Shown: positions 49,647 to 58,805, counted from the stretch's first letter. The stretch: DNA of 64,000 nucleotides from DAOUJW01 sp034421015 (GCA_034421015.1 DAOUKT010000013.1:8514-72513); one strand, 5' to 3'. The notes: generated by a model from the sequence alone, not told the origin. Numbers and translations are program-made.

Positions 49647-52163
49647 TCACAGCGCGCGGACGGCGTTCTCAATCTCGATGGTCGCGTCTTGGTAGGCCGT
49701 CGTGGGAGGGAAGATCATCGGCTCACCAAAGCGGATCTCCACAGACCCGCGCTTGAGAATCGGGAACCCGGTGGGTGACCCCAGGCGGTTGATGTGAAGC
49801 TTCATTGGCACAACCGGCAGGCGTCCCTCGACGGCCACCATGCCCGTCCCGTTCATGAACGGCTTGATGGGACCTCCGACCGTCAGCTCTCCCTCCGGGT
49901 AGATCAGCACCGACCAGCCGTCGTCCAGTATCTTACCCATGTTCTCCAGGCTGGGCCTGACGGCTCCAGTCTGGGCGATGGGAAACCCGTTGCCCAGCAG
50001 GGGGTTCAGCACCCAGAATACGGGGTTCTTCCACAGCGCGGCGGCTCCGGCGATGGCCAGCCGCCTGCGCCAGGACGAAGGGATTGCCTTGATGATAAGT
50101 GGGTTGTCCAGCCCCAGGTTGTGGTTGGACGCGAACAGCACCGGGCCATCGACGCCCTGCAGCTTCTCCCGCCCCGTTACCTTGAGGCCGTAGGGGAGCC
50201 ACAGAACCGGGAACAGCACCAGACGCTGGATGAAGCCCCGCATCATCCGGCACCACCAGTCCATTCCCCAGTCCGGGAACTTTGTGACCGGCGGGTTGGA
50301 AGCTCCCTCCTCCAGTATCTGCCCCAGCTGCCGCAGGGTGGTCTCCGGCTCCACCTGGCTCTCGTCCAGGTATACGCCCAGGTCCGCTTCAATCGCGGAC
50401 AACAGCTCGACCCTGCCCAGGGAGTCGAGGTTGAGGTCGTCGCCCAGTGTCATGTCCGGCTCAATCCGCGAGGCGTCCAGCGTCGCAACCTCCGCCACGA
50501 TGTCGACCAGGCCCCTCGCTCCGTTCTGGCTTCCCGATGGCGCGGGCGACGGACGGCTCGCGGCCGGCTCTTCGGCGGCCGTATTTCCCAAGAGCCTCTC
50601 TATCAGCACCGGTTTCCTGACCTTCAGCGTGTGGGTGCGGGGAAAGTCCTCCTCCGGCCAGACGGTGAAGCCCCTGACCCGCTGCTGCTCCGCCAGTTGC
50701 GAGTTGGCCCATGCGACCACGGCATCAGGGTCCTCCGCCTCATTGAGTATAAGCGCGGCGTGTACCTCCACCGAGCTGCCCCTGGGCAGGCCCACCACGG
50801 CCGAGTCGGTAACGCCGGGGTGCCGGTTGAGCACGGCCTGGATATCGTCGGGGTAGACGTTCTGGCCGCTGGGCAGGACAATCATGTCCTTCATCCGGCC
50901 GCGGATGTGCAGGAAGCCCTCCTCGTCGAAGTACCCCAGGTCGCCGGTCTTGTACCAGCCGTCCTGGAAGGTCGAGGCCGTCTGCTCGGGGGCATTCCAG
51001 TAGCCGGGCGAGATGTTGTCGCCCCGGGCCAGTATCTCCCCCTCATCGCTGATCCTGACCTCAACGTTGGGCAGCGGGCGGCCCACGGAGTCCGGCCTGC
51101 GCTCCCCGATGGTGTGATTGCTGATGACGGGAGAGGCCTCCGTTGCGCCGTAGCCCTGCACTATCTTCACGCCCAGCAGCTCCCACTTGCGGCCAAGCTC
51201 CGGGTCCAGGGCCGCGCCGCCGGAGACGATGAAGTCCAGCTTGCCGCCGAACTGCCTGTGCACCCGCCCGAAGAGGCGTCGCCTGAGGCCAAAGGGAGTC
51301 TTCTCGGCCAGCTTCAGCAGCTTGCCCCAGAGGGCCTCCTTCCCCTGGCGGCGCACCTCCCGCTCGATGCCGTTCATCAGAAGCTCCAGCCCCTGGGGCA
51401 CAAGCAGCATGGTTGTAATCTGCCGCTCGCGCATGGTGCGGGCCAGCACCGTCGGCTGGCGGCTGGTTGGATACGTGACGCTGGCCCCAAAGAACATCAC
51501 CGCAAGCAGGCCGCCCATCTGCTCGTACATGTGGCTCAGGGGCAGAATGGACAAGAGGCGGCTGGAAGTGTCGCAGGTGATGTACTGGGAGATTCCCTCG
51601 ATGTTGGCGGTCAGGTTCCGGTGCGTGAGCATAACGCCCTTGGGGTCGCCCGTTGTGCCAGACGTGAACATGATCTCCGCCAGGTCGTCCGGCTCTATGT
51701 CCACGTGGGACGGCTCCGGCAGCCCTTGAATGAGGCCCTCCAACTCCTCGAACGTGATCTCCGGCAGGCCGAGATCTACGTCGTTCTTGGGCGTGAAGCG
51801 CGAGGTGAAGGCCAGCCTGGGCGTTATCCTGGAAATGACCCGCTCCACGTAGTCCGGGGCGCTGCGCAGGTCCAGGGGCACCGCCACGACGCCGGCTCGC
51901 AGGCAGCCAAAGAGGATGAGCACCCACTGCGGCGAGTTGGGCCCCCACAGGACTACTTGGTCTCCCTTCTCAAGCCCCCGGCTCTGCAACAGGGAGGCGA
52001 CCTGCCCGGACTCCCGCCAGAGACGGTCGTAGGACCAGCGCTGGTAACGGAAGCCGGGCTTGAAGAGAAGGGCGTCGCGCGGGCCGTGGTAGCGGACGCT
52101 GTTCCGCAGGAACTCTACCAGCGTCGTCCCCACATTTGCGCCGGCTGTGCGTGTCTGCCTCAT
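49647..52163 (-). CDS. Fusion of AMP-forming acyl ligase, ACP and PlsC acyltransferase
   Basis: 838 residues, ATG behind AGGAGG. Residues 1-525 form an ANL ligase with IMFTSGTTGDPKGVMLTH, GYGATEASPV, GWYKTGDLG and RMKDMIVLPSGQNVYPDDIQ. Residues 550-620 are an acyl carrier domain with Ser581 in LNLDSLGRVELL as the phosphopantetheine site. Residues 640-838 are a 1-acylglycerol-3-phosphate acyltransferase-type domain with the HX4D motif (His681, Asp686 in SNHNLGLDN) and YPEGE (755-759). The enzyme could activate a fatty acid, hold it on its own ACP and pass it to a glycerolipid, a self-contained version of bacterial Aas. No membrane helix was counted with certainty near 645-660. Confidence 0.88.
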   Translation of the reverse strand: MRQTRTAGANVGTTLVEFLRNSVRYHGPRDALLFKPGFRYQRWSYDRLWRESGQVASLLQSRGLEKGDQVVLWGPNSPQWVLILFGCLRAGVVAVPLDLRSAPDYVERVISRITPRLAFTSRFTPKNDVDLGLPEITFEELEGLIQGLPEPSHVDIEPDDLAEIMFTSGTTGDPKGVMLTHRNLTANIEGISQYITCDTSSRLLSILPLSHMYEQMGGLLAVMFFGASVTYPTSRQPTVLARTMRERQITTMLLVPQGLELLMNGIEREVRRQGKEALWGKLLKLAEKTPFGLRRRLFGRVHRQFGGKLDFIVSGGAALDPELGRKWELLGVKIVQGYGATEASPVISNHTIGERRPDSVGRPLPNVEVRISDEGEILARGDNISPGYWNAPEQTASTFQDGWYKTGDLGYFDEEGFLHIRGRMKDMIVLPSGQNVYPDDIQAVLNRHPGVTDSAVVGLPRGSSVEVHAALILNEAEDPDAVVAWANSQLAEQQRVRGFTVWPEEDFPRTHTLKVRKPVLIERLLGNTAAEEPAASRPSPAPSGSQNGARGLVDIVAEVATLDASRIEPDMTLGDDLNLDSLGRVELLSAIEADLGVYLDESQVEPETTLRQLGQILEEGASNPPVTKFPDWGMDWWCRMMRGFIQRLVLFPVLWLPYGLKVTGREKLQGVDGPVLFASNHNLGLDNPLIIKAIPSSWRRRLAIAGAAALWKNPVFWVLNPLLGNGFPIAQTGAVRPSLENMGKILDDGWSVLIYPEGELTVGGPIKPFMNGTGMVAVEGRLPVVPMKLHINRLGSPTGFPILKRGSVEIRFGEPMIFPPTTAYQDATIEIENAVRAL

Positions 52164-52242
52164 TCAAGCCTCCTGGCTGTGGATGTAACGGGAATATTGT
52201 ATCGCAAAGCGCAACTTTGTGCTAATGCGCCAGGGCCTCCAC

Positions 52243-52959
52243 CTACATCGCGACGCGCTGCCAAAGCATACTGCTGAGGGCGCCCCGGGCCCCGCTTCGC
52301 ATGGGCGAAAAGTGGCTGAAGCATATCGTATCGAAGTCCAGGTCAAGGAGCTTCCGCAGCGACTCGATAGCCTGCTCCGGGTTCTCGGTGACGCCCTGGG
52401 CGGGCGGAGAGAGCTTGAGGGACAGCTTGTACTGGAGCGCGTCACCAATGATGACCAGCCTCCGGTCCGGCAGGAAGAGGCCTATGCTTCCTGCCGTGTG
52501 GCCGGGCAGGTGAACGACCTGCACCGGGAATCCGAAGGGAATCATATCCCCGTCCTCAAGCTCAACGTCTACCCTGGTGGGAGGGCCGCTAATCCTCTCG
52601 ATCACCTGGGTGGTGATGCGTGACACCAGGTTGTTCTGGACCGGCGCAGGCGGCTGCTCCACGCCGGTTAGGACGCCGGCCTCCAGCCTGTGGGCCATGA
52701 CTGCGATCTCTCTCCCGGACACCAACTCCAGCGCGCCGGCGGCGTGGTCCGGGTGGCGGTGGGTGATGACCAGGGTCTTCACCCGGTCTATGGAAAGCCC
52801 GATGGCTTCCAGGCTCTCGATGATCATCCCGGAGCTGCCCTTCATCCCGGCGTCCACGAGGATGATCTCGTCGCCGTGGGCCATGACCGTCACCCTGGCG
52901 CCAATGGCGCGTATCTGAAAAACCCCGTCAGCTACGCGAATGGGGTTGCCCAGCTTCAT
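52243..52959 (-). CDS. Metallo-beta-lactamase-fold hydrolase
   Basis: 238 residues with the zinc signature THRHPDHAAGALE (HxHxDH), earlier VDAGMKGSSGMI, the second-shell His in VVHLPGHTAGSIGLFLPDRRLVIIGDAL, and a final FSHFSPM His. Typical of glyoxalase-II-like or lactonase-like enzymes; the substrate is unknown. No strong ribosome-binding site. 80 bases downstream of its stop, on the same strand, is the start of the ligase-ACP-PlsC gene. It is the last gene before the accessory region. Confidence 0.88.
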   Translation of the reverse strand: MKLGNPIRVADGVFQIRAIGARVTVMAHGDEIILVDAGMKGSSGMIIESLEAIGLSIDRVKTLVITHRHPDHAAGALELVSGREIAVMAHRLEAGVLTGVEQPPAPVQNNLVSRITTQVIERISGPPTRVDVELEDGDMIPFGFPVQVVHLPGHTAGSIGLFLPDRRLVIIGDALQYKLSLKLSPPAQGVTENPEQAIESLRKLLDLDFDTICFSHFSPMRSGARGALSSMLWQRVAM

Positions 52960-53118
52960 GCGTGCGGCTCCGCGAGTTCACTCGATATCAAGGCTCACTC
53001 CAGTCCGGTTGGCTGCCCTGGGTTGAGTATTGAGACCTGTATAGCCGAAAAGCGCCCCAAATGCAACGTCGGAAGCGTTGGCTCCCCGCCAAGCCCAGCA
53101 CCTAGTACATTCGTCTGG

Positions 53119-53514
53119 ATGAGCTTCGAGTTACCACAGTCAGTATACCACGGCTCTCCGTCTAGCTCAGCCCGGAAGCCCCGCCGGAATCCGATCCTGT
53201 TGGCCCGCAATTGGCAACACTTGCTGGCAACTGGCGAAGTCAGGTCCAGAGCCGAGCTGTCTCGCCGGTTAAATGTTAATCCAACACATGTGACTCGAGT
53301 GCTAAGCCTACTGAAACTAACGCCAGAACTCCAAGAATCAATCATAGCCCTCGGTGATCCTGTCAAAGCAAGGGGGGTTGGGATTCACTCCTTGAGATCT
53401 CTGCTCAGCTTGACTCACGATGAACAGATACGACGGAGCAAGGAAATTCTGGGGTCAGCGCAAGGTTCCGATGATTCAAGTTCCGCCAGAGGTGAAAATG
53501 AGGACCATAATTGA
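53119..53514 (+). CDS. ParB/KorB-like helix-turn-helix protein, probable mobile-element remnant
   Basis: 131 residues from the ATG at 53119. ARKPRRNPILLARNWQHLLATGEVRSRAELSRRLNVNPTHVTRVLSLLKLTPELQESII contains a ParB-type HTH. Proteins with this block are often encoded next to serine recombinases in integrated elements; no recombinase frame is seen here. The frame runs open to 52690 but that part is antisense to the MBL-fold gene. It marks the left edge of the lower-GC region. Confidence 0.6.
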   Translation: MSFELPQSVYHGSPSSSARKPRRNPILLARNWQHLLATGEVRSRAELSRRLNVNPTHVTRVLSLLKLTPELQESIIALGDPVKARGVGIHSLRSLLSLTHDEQIRRSKEILGSAQGSDDSSSARGENEDHN

Positions 53515-53982
53515 GAGCGTCATTGAGATGGGGTGCGGTGTATTGTTTGCGGCGAATGGCAGAATGCTGTACCATCATTTTCCGCTTGGGAAGGCGGTGC
53601 GTACCATCTTCATGGATCTCTAATTGAGGGGACGCCAGCTCGTCTCCCGCATGTGCACCAGCCCGTTCCTCAGTGCCCAGACTACGAGTTCTTGTCTGGC
53701 GCCCGGCCTTTGGCTTCCTCCGGACACGGCACGACCTGTTCCGCACGGATAACGCCCCCCTCGATTTCCACTGGCAGCGCCGGCATAGCGTCATACTAGA
53801 GGAGGGCTCTCTGTGGCTGCAGAGGTGTCTGGCATGAAATCTGGAGATCTTCGCTCCAGGATGGGCATGGGGCTAATGAATCGAATGAAACGGTAAGAGG
53901 AGGCCTTCCGGAGTCGCACGCTCTGGCTCGCGCAGAGCCCGGCACTTGTCACTGCTTCGAATCAATCTACGCTACGGCCAGG
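53515..53982. other. Gap without a supported gene
   Basis: Several short frames are open on the plus strand, the longest at 53420-53623 and 53533-53799, but none has a ribosome-binding site, a recognisable family or normal codon use. It may be decayed element sequence following the HTH gene. Confidence 0.5.
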
Positions 53983-54429
53983 CTAGCGAACCGCCGGGTG
54001 AAGTCCAGTGACGCATTCAGCAATTAGATCCCCTATGAACTCCGACTCTAGGGACTCCCTTGGAGGCAACCCTAGTAGGTCACTGTGGGAGGGGTCGGCG
54101 GAGAAAGATCCCATTGGTGGTGAAGGCGTATTGATGAACTCAAGGTTCGGAAGCGTGTCGGCAAGGTGTCCCAACGTGAATCCAACGTTTAGCTCGGCAA
54201 ATAGACCGTTAGGCCCCAACCGTCGTTGAATGTGATTCCTTACCTCATCCAGCTGTCCCGACTTGTCGTGGCCATTGAAGCATTCAAGCCAGTTCACCGA
54301 AAGACCCAGTTCATCGGATCCCAACTGAAAAGCCGAGCAGTTTAGTATTCCCGCCTCCAGGTCGGCAAAATCAGTGAATCTTGCGTGTCGCACTACGTGA
54401 TCACTATTGGGCAGAGTCTTACCGGTCAT
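53983..54429 (-). CDS. Third gene of the TIGR04255 cassette, conserved hypothetical
   Basis: 148 residues from the ATG at 54429, which overlaps the preceding stop as ATGA. A longer frame to 54609 exists but is out of frame with that gene and unsupported. Visible blocks: SDHVVRHARFTDF, NCSAFQL...LGLSVNWLECFNG, QLDEVRNHIQ, GLFAELNVG, and ADPSHSDLLGLPP...FIGDLIAECVTGLHPAV. I recall similar SVNWLE-containing proteins as unnamed conserved families, but no activity is known. Soluble, no signal. It is always read together with the two genes before it. Confidence 0.75.
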   Translation of the reverse strand: MTGKTLPNSDHVVRHARFTDFADLEAGILNCSAFQLGSDELGLSVNWLECFNGHDKSGQLDEVRNHIQRRLGPNGLFAELNVGFTLGHLADTLPNLEFINTPSPPMGSFSADPSHSDLLGLPPRESLESEFIGDLIAECVTGLHPAVR

Positions 54430-55136
54430 GCGCTCACAAGGGGAGTCAAGTGAAAGGCGCGGATCTGCCTCCTGATCCCATCGAAAGTATCGTTGCCAGC
54501 AACCCTCGAAACCCCTGTAGAACCTGGTCTCCGTTTGAAGATCACGTAGTTCACCGTATGATTCCCGAGGAAGTGGAGTCCCAGATGTTCCCCGTCTTCG
54601 CCCTTCCAAACAGCCCGGAGATTGCCGTTGTCCATGAGCGCAAGGCCAGCGCGACGCGTACAGCCTGCCGATCTCACGAAAGCCCAGAAGTCCATTAGGG
54701 AAGATTCATTCAGCGAAATGCCTTCATCCTTACCATACCTGATCAAGTCGGCAATCCGACCCTGGTAGGCCAGGCGAATCTCCCAAGCGCCCATTGCACC
54801 ACGAAGGCATTCCTCGAAGAATGCTTCCGAAGGACTAGAGGGGTGCCAGCCCAGCTCTTCTGTTGACCACTTGGGGAAGGTGAATGGTCTTGCTAGGAGG
54901 TATCCGCCCCACTGCAAGGCTCTCAACTTCCGTTCCAACTGTGGAGTGTCCACATCCGTTTGGACATCACTTGACTCAATGATACTGTCGACCAAGTCAC
55001 TCAAGTGTTCAAGGTACTCACTGTCGTCGCGGAGCAACCGGCCATAGGCCCACGACGCGAACAGGGGCGCGGACTCTACATCTGGACCGTAAATTTCGGC
55101 GGGACTCTCAATCCATGTCGTTGCTGTTGCAGTCAT
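54426..55136 (-). CDS. Second gene of the TIGR04255 cassette, conserved hypothetical
   Basis: 236 residues from the ATG at 55136, overlapping the TIGR04255 stop as ATGA. A mostly helical N-terminal part (SAPLFASWAYGRLLRDDSEYLEHLSDLVDSIIE) leads to WGGYLLARPFTFPKWSTEELGW, then a compact C-terminal block LALMDNGNLRAVWKGEDGEHLGLHFLG...VNYVIFKRRPGS and GIRRQIRAFHLTPL. The last block reads like a small beta-rich domain. No known catalytic motif was recognised. Translationally coupled on both sides. Confidence 0.75.
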   Translation of the reverse strand: MTATATTWIESPAEIYGPDVESAPLFASWAYGRLLRDDSEYLEHLSDLVDSIIESSDVQTDVDTPQLERKLRALQWGGYLLARPFTFPKWSTEELGWHPSSPSEAFFEECLRGAMGAWEIRLAYQGRIADLIRYGKDEGISLNESSLMDFWAFVRSAGCTRRAGLALMDNGNLRAVWKGEDGEHLGLHFLGNHTVNYVIFKRRPGSTGVSRVAGNDTFDGIRRQIRAFHLTPLVSA

Positions 55137-55924
55137 CGCGGCTCCTCTGTTCGAAGACCCCAATACTCTCGCTGAATATCTTCGCTTGTAATGTCCAAGA
55201 AGTGCCTGAGCATTGTATCGTGGGCGCGCCTGAACCAGTCGTCAGTTGCCGTCTTCGGAACGCCTTCAAACCTCTTGATTGTCTTCATTTCGATCCCAAG
55301 GGCGGTCCGACCAGGCTCTCCCGGTCGGACCATAGTCCAGATCCTGGTGGAGAGCGATATCTCCTCCTCTGCCTGATACGAGTACCGACAATCAAATCCG
55401 CTTGTGGAGATACTGGAGTCGGCGAGTGGAATCTGGAAGGACCTAATCACCTTGCCGGTGTCACTCGGTCCACGCCAGTATTCGCACTCTTCGATAGCGT
55501 CTATGTAGGTCAACTCGCAAAGAGCAATCGGGACTTCAGATATACCGATGCCGAGACTAAGAAAATTCTCGAATTTGCCCAACAGTCCATCGAAGTTGAG
55601 CTTTATGTCCTGGAATCCAGGGTACTGGTTTTGTCCTCGACGACGCCAGTTGAGCATGAACGCGTTCTTTTGTAACTGCACTAGATTGATCTCGTCCCTT
55701 GCGATGAACCAGTACCTAGGCATCGGGAATGGCTCATCCAGGCCAATATCAGGCGCGGCCCCGACAGGAATCTGTTGGCGAACCACCGGGAAGTCTCCCT
55801 TTATCTCATTCCAGAATATCCCGATGTGCTGACTTCGCAGGTCAGCTAGCGGTGGATCGAAATAGGTGGCAATCACCACTTCGTTAATTGGTGGCCTATC
55901 GAATATGATTCTATCAGTAGTCAT
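55133..55924 (-). CDS. TIGR04255-family protein, first gene of a three-gene cassette
   Basis: 263 residues from the ATG at 55924, with GAGGG seven bases upstream. The family pattern is visible: FDRPPINEVVIATYFDPPLADLRSQHIGIFWNEIKGDFP at the N-terminus, NLVQLQKNAFMLNWRRRGQNQYPGFQDI, then ALCELTYIDAIEECEYWRG and the C-terminal WFRRAHDTMLRHFLDITSEDIQREYWGL. TIGR04255 is described only as sporadically distributed. No catalytic residues are known. Sporadic distribution, an overlapping operon and a low-GC island setting fit a defence or conflict role (inference). Confidence 0.78.
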   Translation of the reverse strand: MTTDRIIFDRPPINEVVIATYFDPPLADLRSQHIGIFWNEIKGDFPVVRQQIPVGAAPDIGLDEPFPMPRYWFIARDEINLVQLQKNAFMLNWRRRGQNQYPGFQDIKLNFDGLLGKFENFLSLGIGISEVPIALCELTYIDAIEECEYWRGPSDTGKVIRSFQIPLADSSISTSGFDCRYSYQAEEEISLSTRIWTMVRPGEPGRTALGIEMKTIKRFEGVPKTATDDWFRRAHDTMLRHFLDITSEDIQREYWGLRTEEPR

Positions 55925-56414
55925 CTGCCGACCCTCGAATCCACGACATCTTGGCAGTTGGGGCAATCATCGTATCCTAAGTATATCTTATACTGGAATT
56001 GCCATTTCTGTCTGTATTCCAATCCCGGGTCAGACCCAAATCTCACCAACACACAGGCAGGTTCGAGAGGGGCCTCAATGTCGTCCTCTCCGACCCCATC
56101 TGATCTGACCCAGAGGCAGCACCCCTAGCCAATTTGGCCCGGGAACTGCCTGAATGGGTATCCGTCAACCACGCCCGATTACCCGCGTTTTCCCTGGCAA
56201 TTGTCTCTGAGGGACTATGTAGGAGAAGAGCAAGCCGGTTTCGACGAACACCAGGGCGAGGTTGCGATTCCAACACAGCAATTGAGACTATCGCCGCAAT
56301 TCGAGAATAGCCATGCCAGGAAGAAGAGCACTCCAACGCCCGCGGGCAGAGCAGGACAACCATCAGGGAGCCCCACGCCACTCCAAACCCTCCTTGATGC
56401 GAGCTTGACTAATG
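55925..56414. other. Gap without an intact gene
   Basis: An AT-rich stretch gtataagatatac (about 55979-55993) could hold the promoter of the cassette to its left. On the minus strand at 56380-56150 two frames encode hydrophobic segments (GVGVLFFLAWLFSN, then LALVFVETGLLFSYIV) that would join only with a frameshift, perhaps a decayed small membrane protein. Confidence 0.4.
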
Positions 56415-57584
56415 CTAGTCGAGGCGAGCAAGGAAGGCGTGTACAACTGACTGATACCTTTCGGCGTCAAGATTCCAGGATCCCACGTGCGTGGCGCCGG
56501 AGAAGACGTGGTACTCGACGATGTCGGGGCGTGCCTCAGCGAGTTTGTCGCTGAGGGATACGGGCACCGACAAGTCGTCGCTCCCGTGGAAAAGCAGTAT
56601 GGGAGTCGAGGGCGACAGCTCCCCGGCACGGTCAAGGTGATTCATGGTGTTGAAGTCGACACCGAATCGGAGGGTGGTCAGAGCCTTGGCCAGCTCTGTC
56701 AGCAGGCCCGGCAGTGGGACTCCGGCCACCCGCTCCTGAGCTCCACCGAAATCTATAATCGCATCCAGGTTGAGCGCCGGAGAGTCGAGAATAACCCCTT
56801 TCACGCTGTTTGCGACTTCGGAGTTGTAGAGGAAGCTGACGACAATAGCTCCGCCCATGCTGTACCCAACCAGGACAACGTCTTCCGCACCGGCGGCGAG
56901 GGCGAATGTCACGGCCGCCTCCAGGTCCTCCCACTCTTCAGCGCCGAACTGATAGTACCCTTTGGGATTCGACGGAAGTCCCTCGTCGTTCCGATAGGTG
57001 GTGGACAGAACCGGGTACCCTTTCCCGACGAACACCGGAAGAGTTCTCAAGGACTCTCGACGGTCGGCGCCCTGTCCATGCACGAATATCACCCACGTGT
57101 CGGAGTCGCCCGTGGTCAGCCAAGCTGGGAAGGTTCCCAAGTCGGCGCGAACATCGACCTCTTGGAACTCGATCCCATGCGCGACTAGCGGATCTCCGGG
57201 GTATGTATAGGAGTGGACGCGGACATGGTCACCGATCCTGGGCAGAGGGCCCAGCGCTATCAGCTCTCGAACCACGGAGTCGTCGGCAGCATCGACGATG
57301 GTGGACACCTGGTTGTAGGTATTCGCTGACTCTAACCCCCAGATGCCGGGTTTGTCCCATCGGCCGTTCAGATCTGTGTCTGTGGTGATCTCAAGGGTGA
57401 TTCGACCGTCTGCAACCGACGCAACTCTGAGGTCAAACGGGTCGGGCTCATGATGCGCCACGAATGCGCGCCGCTCAATCTCTCCGGAGTAGTACCAACC
57501 CGCCCCGAAGAAGAGGGCAAACGGAATGAGAATGGCTGCGAGGACTATCGCTTGAACCTTGCGGACGCGAGTCAAGGGGATCAC
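56415..57584 (-). CDS. Membrane-anchored alpha/beta hydrolase
   Basis: 389 residues, GTG start without a clear ribosome-binding site. One N-terminal helix (VQAIVLAAILIPFALFFGAGWYY) anchors an extracytoplasmic domain. The beta-rich segment 50-150 is followed by the hydrolase fold: WVIFVHGQGADRRESLRTLP, the nucleophile elbow VVLVGYSMGGAIVVSFL, LLFHGSDDLSVPVSLSDKLAE (acid) and FSGATHVGSWN (His). Similar to BAAT/lysophospholipase-like esterases. It is the only full enzyme in the accessory region. Confidence 0.85.
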   Translation of the reverse strand: MIPLTRVRKVQAIVLAAILIPFALFFGAGWYYSGEIERRAFVAHHEPDPFDLRVASVADGRITLEITTDTDLNGRWDKPGIWGLESANTYNQVSTIVDAADDSVVRELIALGPLPRIGDHVRVHSYTYPGDPLVAHGIEFQEVDVRADLGTFPAWLTTGDSDTWVIFVHGQGADRRESLRTLPVFVGKGYPVLSTTYRNDEGLPSNPKGYYQFGAEEWEDLEAAVTFALAAGAEDVVLVGYSMGGAIVVSFLYNSEVANSVKGVILDSPALNLDAIIDFGGAQERVAGVPLPGLLTELAKALTTLRFGVDFNTMNHLDRAGELSPSTPILLFHGSDDLSVPVSLSDKLAEARPDIVEYHVFSGATHVGSWNLDAERYQSVVHAFLARLD

Positions 57585-57585
57585 C

Positions 57586-57931
57586 TTATGAGTCGCCGGG
57601 GAAGTTCAGGCCGGACACAACTGGTCTCCGTGCCTGCGTCTTCCTGCCTCTGCTCATGGCGTCCGGCTTGGTGGTTCCCTTGGCCGTCGATACCGAGCGA
57701 AGCTGCGACATCGTCCCATCGCCCTTGAGCGAGTTGCAGTGACCACACAGAAATTTCAGGTTGCCCATCCTCTCACCGCTCTCCCTGATAGTACGGGCGA
57801 ATGTGATCCACCGTCATGTTCTTTGTCGCAAATTCCTTACTACAGCCGTCGCATATACCCTTCTGGCCGGTGTACAACGCAGTCTTTTCCTTGGCCCTAA
57901 GGGTGGGGCGGGAACCACCAGAGTCGAACAT
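57586..57931 (-). pseudogene. HNH endonuclease, frameshifted
   Basis: From the ATG at 57931 (behind AGGGAGGTG) the frame encodes LYTGQKGICDGCSKEF...MTVDHIRPYYQGER, with the first CxxC and the DHI of an HNH/His-Me finger, then stops at 57773. The rest continues in another frame from about 57780: GERMGNLKFLCGHCNSLKGDGTM, with the second CxxC and Asn. One missing base near 57778 would restore a single HNH protein of about 115 residues. HNH domains of this type follow or are fused to DNA methyltransferases; none is present here. A sequencing error cannot be excluded. Confidence 0.7.
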
Positions 57932-58805
57932 GTTGCACCTCCCTGCATGGTTTCAGCGCAGTCAGTTCAGTTCCGAATCTTGCCGGAACATTGACAGATC
58001 GGTCGCAGAAAGATGGGTCGCCCTGGGCCGACAGCGCTTCGGCCCCTCTTGGGTACAGTTCCTGGGAAATCTACCACGCGGGTATGATATAGCCGTGACC
58101 TAGAGGCCGATTCGGGTTTGCAAATTGTAACTTATCGCCCGAGGCGGCACAACGCCCCCCGGCAGACGCCGATTTCCGCGTTTCATCTGGGTGAGAAGCT
58201 GGACCTGCCGCATAAACCTGTTCCGCCCTGGTGGAGCCGCACTCAGGCTCAGGGATCAGCTTGCGCATATGCGCAAGCTTGTGCTTGGATGCGGCGCTTC
58301 GGGTCGTGATGGAAGGGGCCCGAAAGGCTGGAGACTCCCAAGGACCCGGCGGGGGTCTCCAGCTTGAGTCTCGGCCTTCGCTTTGCTGGCGCGTTCTACT
58401 TATCACCGGGGAGAAGGAATAGGGCAGCGCTACTGTGCAAACGCGAGCCGAATCGGGAAAGTACTCGGTTGCGTCATGTCTAGAGGAGCCATCTTGTGCA
58501 GCTAGCTCCGAGGGCAGTCGTACCTGTAATCGACATGATTTACAAGAAGTAACGGGAAATTGGCAGATAATCTCACAGGCTTGTTACACCCGGCTGATAG
58601 GATAGCGACCGGAAGCATTCCTTTGAGGCTTATGCGCGCTTGGCCTTCTTAACCCATGCCTTCACGGGTGGGTACACAAGCCACAACAGCGTTCAAGAAG
58701 GAGTGAGCAGCCCGCCGTGTCAGATTCCAATGGTGGTCACAGCAGGAGAGCGGCACACCTGTCGCCCCAGAACTTTCCACATTCCTCCCATGATGTGGGG
58801 ACAGC
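57932..58805. other. Long gap with strong palindromes, no supported gene
   Basis: Two structures stand out. One is a perfect 22-bp palindrome at 58258-58279 (arms agcttgcgcat/atgcgcaagct). The other is a 12-bp stem ctggagactccc (58328-58339) with gggggtctccag (58351-58362), one mismatch, 11-nt loop. Neither is followed by a T-run. The short frames across this area have no ribosome-binding sites or recognisable products. Confidence 0.5.

Noticed and set aside
49794..52277. Plus-strand open frame of 827 codons opposite the ligase-ACP-PlsC fusion
   Set aside because: Antisense shadow; the minus-strand gene has all catalytic motifs in frame.
52690..53118. Upstream extension of the HTH gene frame
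   Set aside because: It runs antisense through the metallo-beta-lactamase-fold gene; no family similarity before the ATG at 53119.
54430..54609. Upstream extension of the third cassette gene
   Set aside because: It overlaps the second cassette gene out of frame; the ATGA junction at 54426-54429 gives a better start.
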